The translations under genes and the position numbers were made by a program. From assembly GCF_910591885.1 (NCBI RefSeq), contig NC_063272.1, positions 11,296,364-11,360,363 of the forward strand: a DNA stretch of 64,000 nucleotides. The letters run 5' to 3'. Under the pieces are notes generated by a model that saw only the letters and a list, made by a program, of their open reading frames with translations, did no database searches and had not been told where the DNA came from. Each line of letters begins with the position of its first letter. Within the stretch, counting starts at the first letter, position 1. Shown here one piece after another: positions 63,481 through 64,000 of the stretch. This stretch comes from Bombus terrestris (taxonomy: Eukaryota; Arthropoda; Insecta; Hymenoptera; Apidae).

Positions 63481-63516
63481 TTTAATCCTGTTCACGGTGC
63501 AAACAAATCGCAGTGG

Positions 63517-63559
63517 CACGTGATAAAAGCTTCGCCTGTTCACAAAGCGATGCCACGTG
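63517..63559 (-). promoter_or_regulatory. Two CACGTG E-boxes upstream of the small ORF
   Basis: CACGTG at 63517-63522 and 63554-63559, 37 bases apart, in the CpG-rich island about 220-260 bases upstream of the predicted 5' splice site. bHLH factors such as Myc/Max, USF, MITF or Clock/Cycle bind this core. Confidence 0.4.
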
Positions 63560-63599
63560 GTGTCGGGGCGTTTAAAGTGCCATTAAGCGCTCGCAGACG

Positions 63600-64000
63600 A
63601 AGAAGGGGCGAAGCACGGCTGATGACCTGGCGCTTCCCGGCTCAAATTTAACAATACACCGCTATATATGTACATGTTGGGATCCCGGTCCGCTTCTATC
63701 GAGTTCTCAAGTCCATCAATACTTTCGATACAATGAAGTAGTCAAATATACAAACGTATCGAAATAGGCGTCCACGTCTTGCTTCGGTAAATATAGCTGA
63801 ATGTTACAGGACGGGGCCTTTCATTTGCATACCGGCTCAGTTGATGAAAAGAAGGGATGCTTGTGTTCTGAATAGCTCGATCCTACGATATCTTCTGGGC
63901 TGCATCGAAAAGCAATTTTACGTGTATTTACTCATTTAGCTAGGGGAGAGTTAGCAGATTCTTTGTTTGTAATAAGGATTTTCAATAAATTGAACGCATT
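63600..64000. other. Window end, mixed composition
   Basis: No open frame, repeat or RNA signal recognised. Confidence 0.4.

Overview
The window reads as non-coding DNA from an insect nuclear genome, probably a bee or a related aculeate hymenopteran. The background is AT-rich. Every 1-3 kb it is interrupted by islands of a few hundred bases that are GC-richer and full of CpG, so CpG is not depleted. Open frames are short, and inside the islands they overlap in several frames on both strands. There are no bacterial operon signals, tRNAs, rRNAs or long conserved proteins. The organism is an inference from composition alone.

No large gene can be supported. The best coding candidate is a 53-residue single-pass membrane protein on the minus strand at 62974-63135. 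It has a strong Kozak start immediately after a good 3' splice site, a good 5' splice site 162 bases upstream, and a leader and promoter-like island with a GA tract and two CACGTG boxes. A second gene-edge candidate is a purine-rich leader at about 35590-35864 (plus strand) that ends in a near-perfect 5' splice site. Weaker open frames lie at 25764-25982, 31169-31474, 43697-44362 and about 62497-62673. The rest fits a gene desert or a very long intron with scattered CpG-rich islands that may be regulatory.

Layout: 0-18 kb alternates AT-rich deserts with islands and holds a two-unit diverged tandem repeat (1.5 kb) and a dispersed repeat family (14.1-14.4 kb). At 18.5-20.7 kb an island segment is present twice, 1.8 kb apart, about 90% identical over its best 88 bases. 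At 21-36 kb there are islands, a G-quadruplex motif (27.95 kb) and the candidate leader exon. At 36-46 kb there are a 164-base-period tandem repeat (37.1-37.55 kb), a short hairpin (41.66 kb) and a 229-base pogo/Tigger-like miniature transposon (44.73 kb). At 46-64 kb there are composite microsatellites (48.6 kb), further copies of the dispersed repeat (51.5 and 58.4 kb), the most CpG-rich island with a 13-base inverted repeat (54.0 kb), and the small membrane-protein gene at the right end.

The strongest unexplained signals are the duplicated 118-base element with its shared CACGTG, homeodomain-like and GTCGACGATTAAATCTTCC blocks, the spliced small ORF with an overlapping second reading frame, and the four-copy dispersed repeat. 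None could be checked against a database here.
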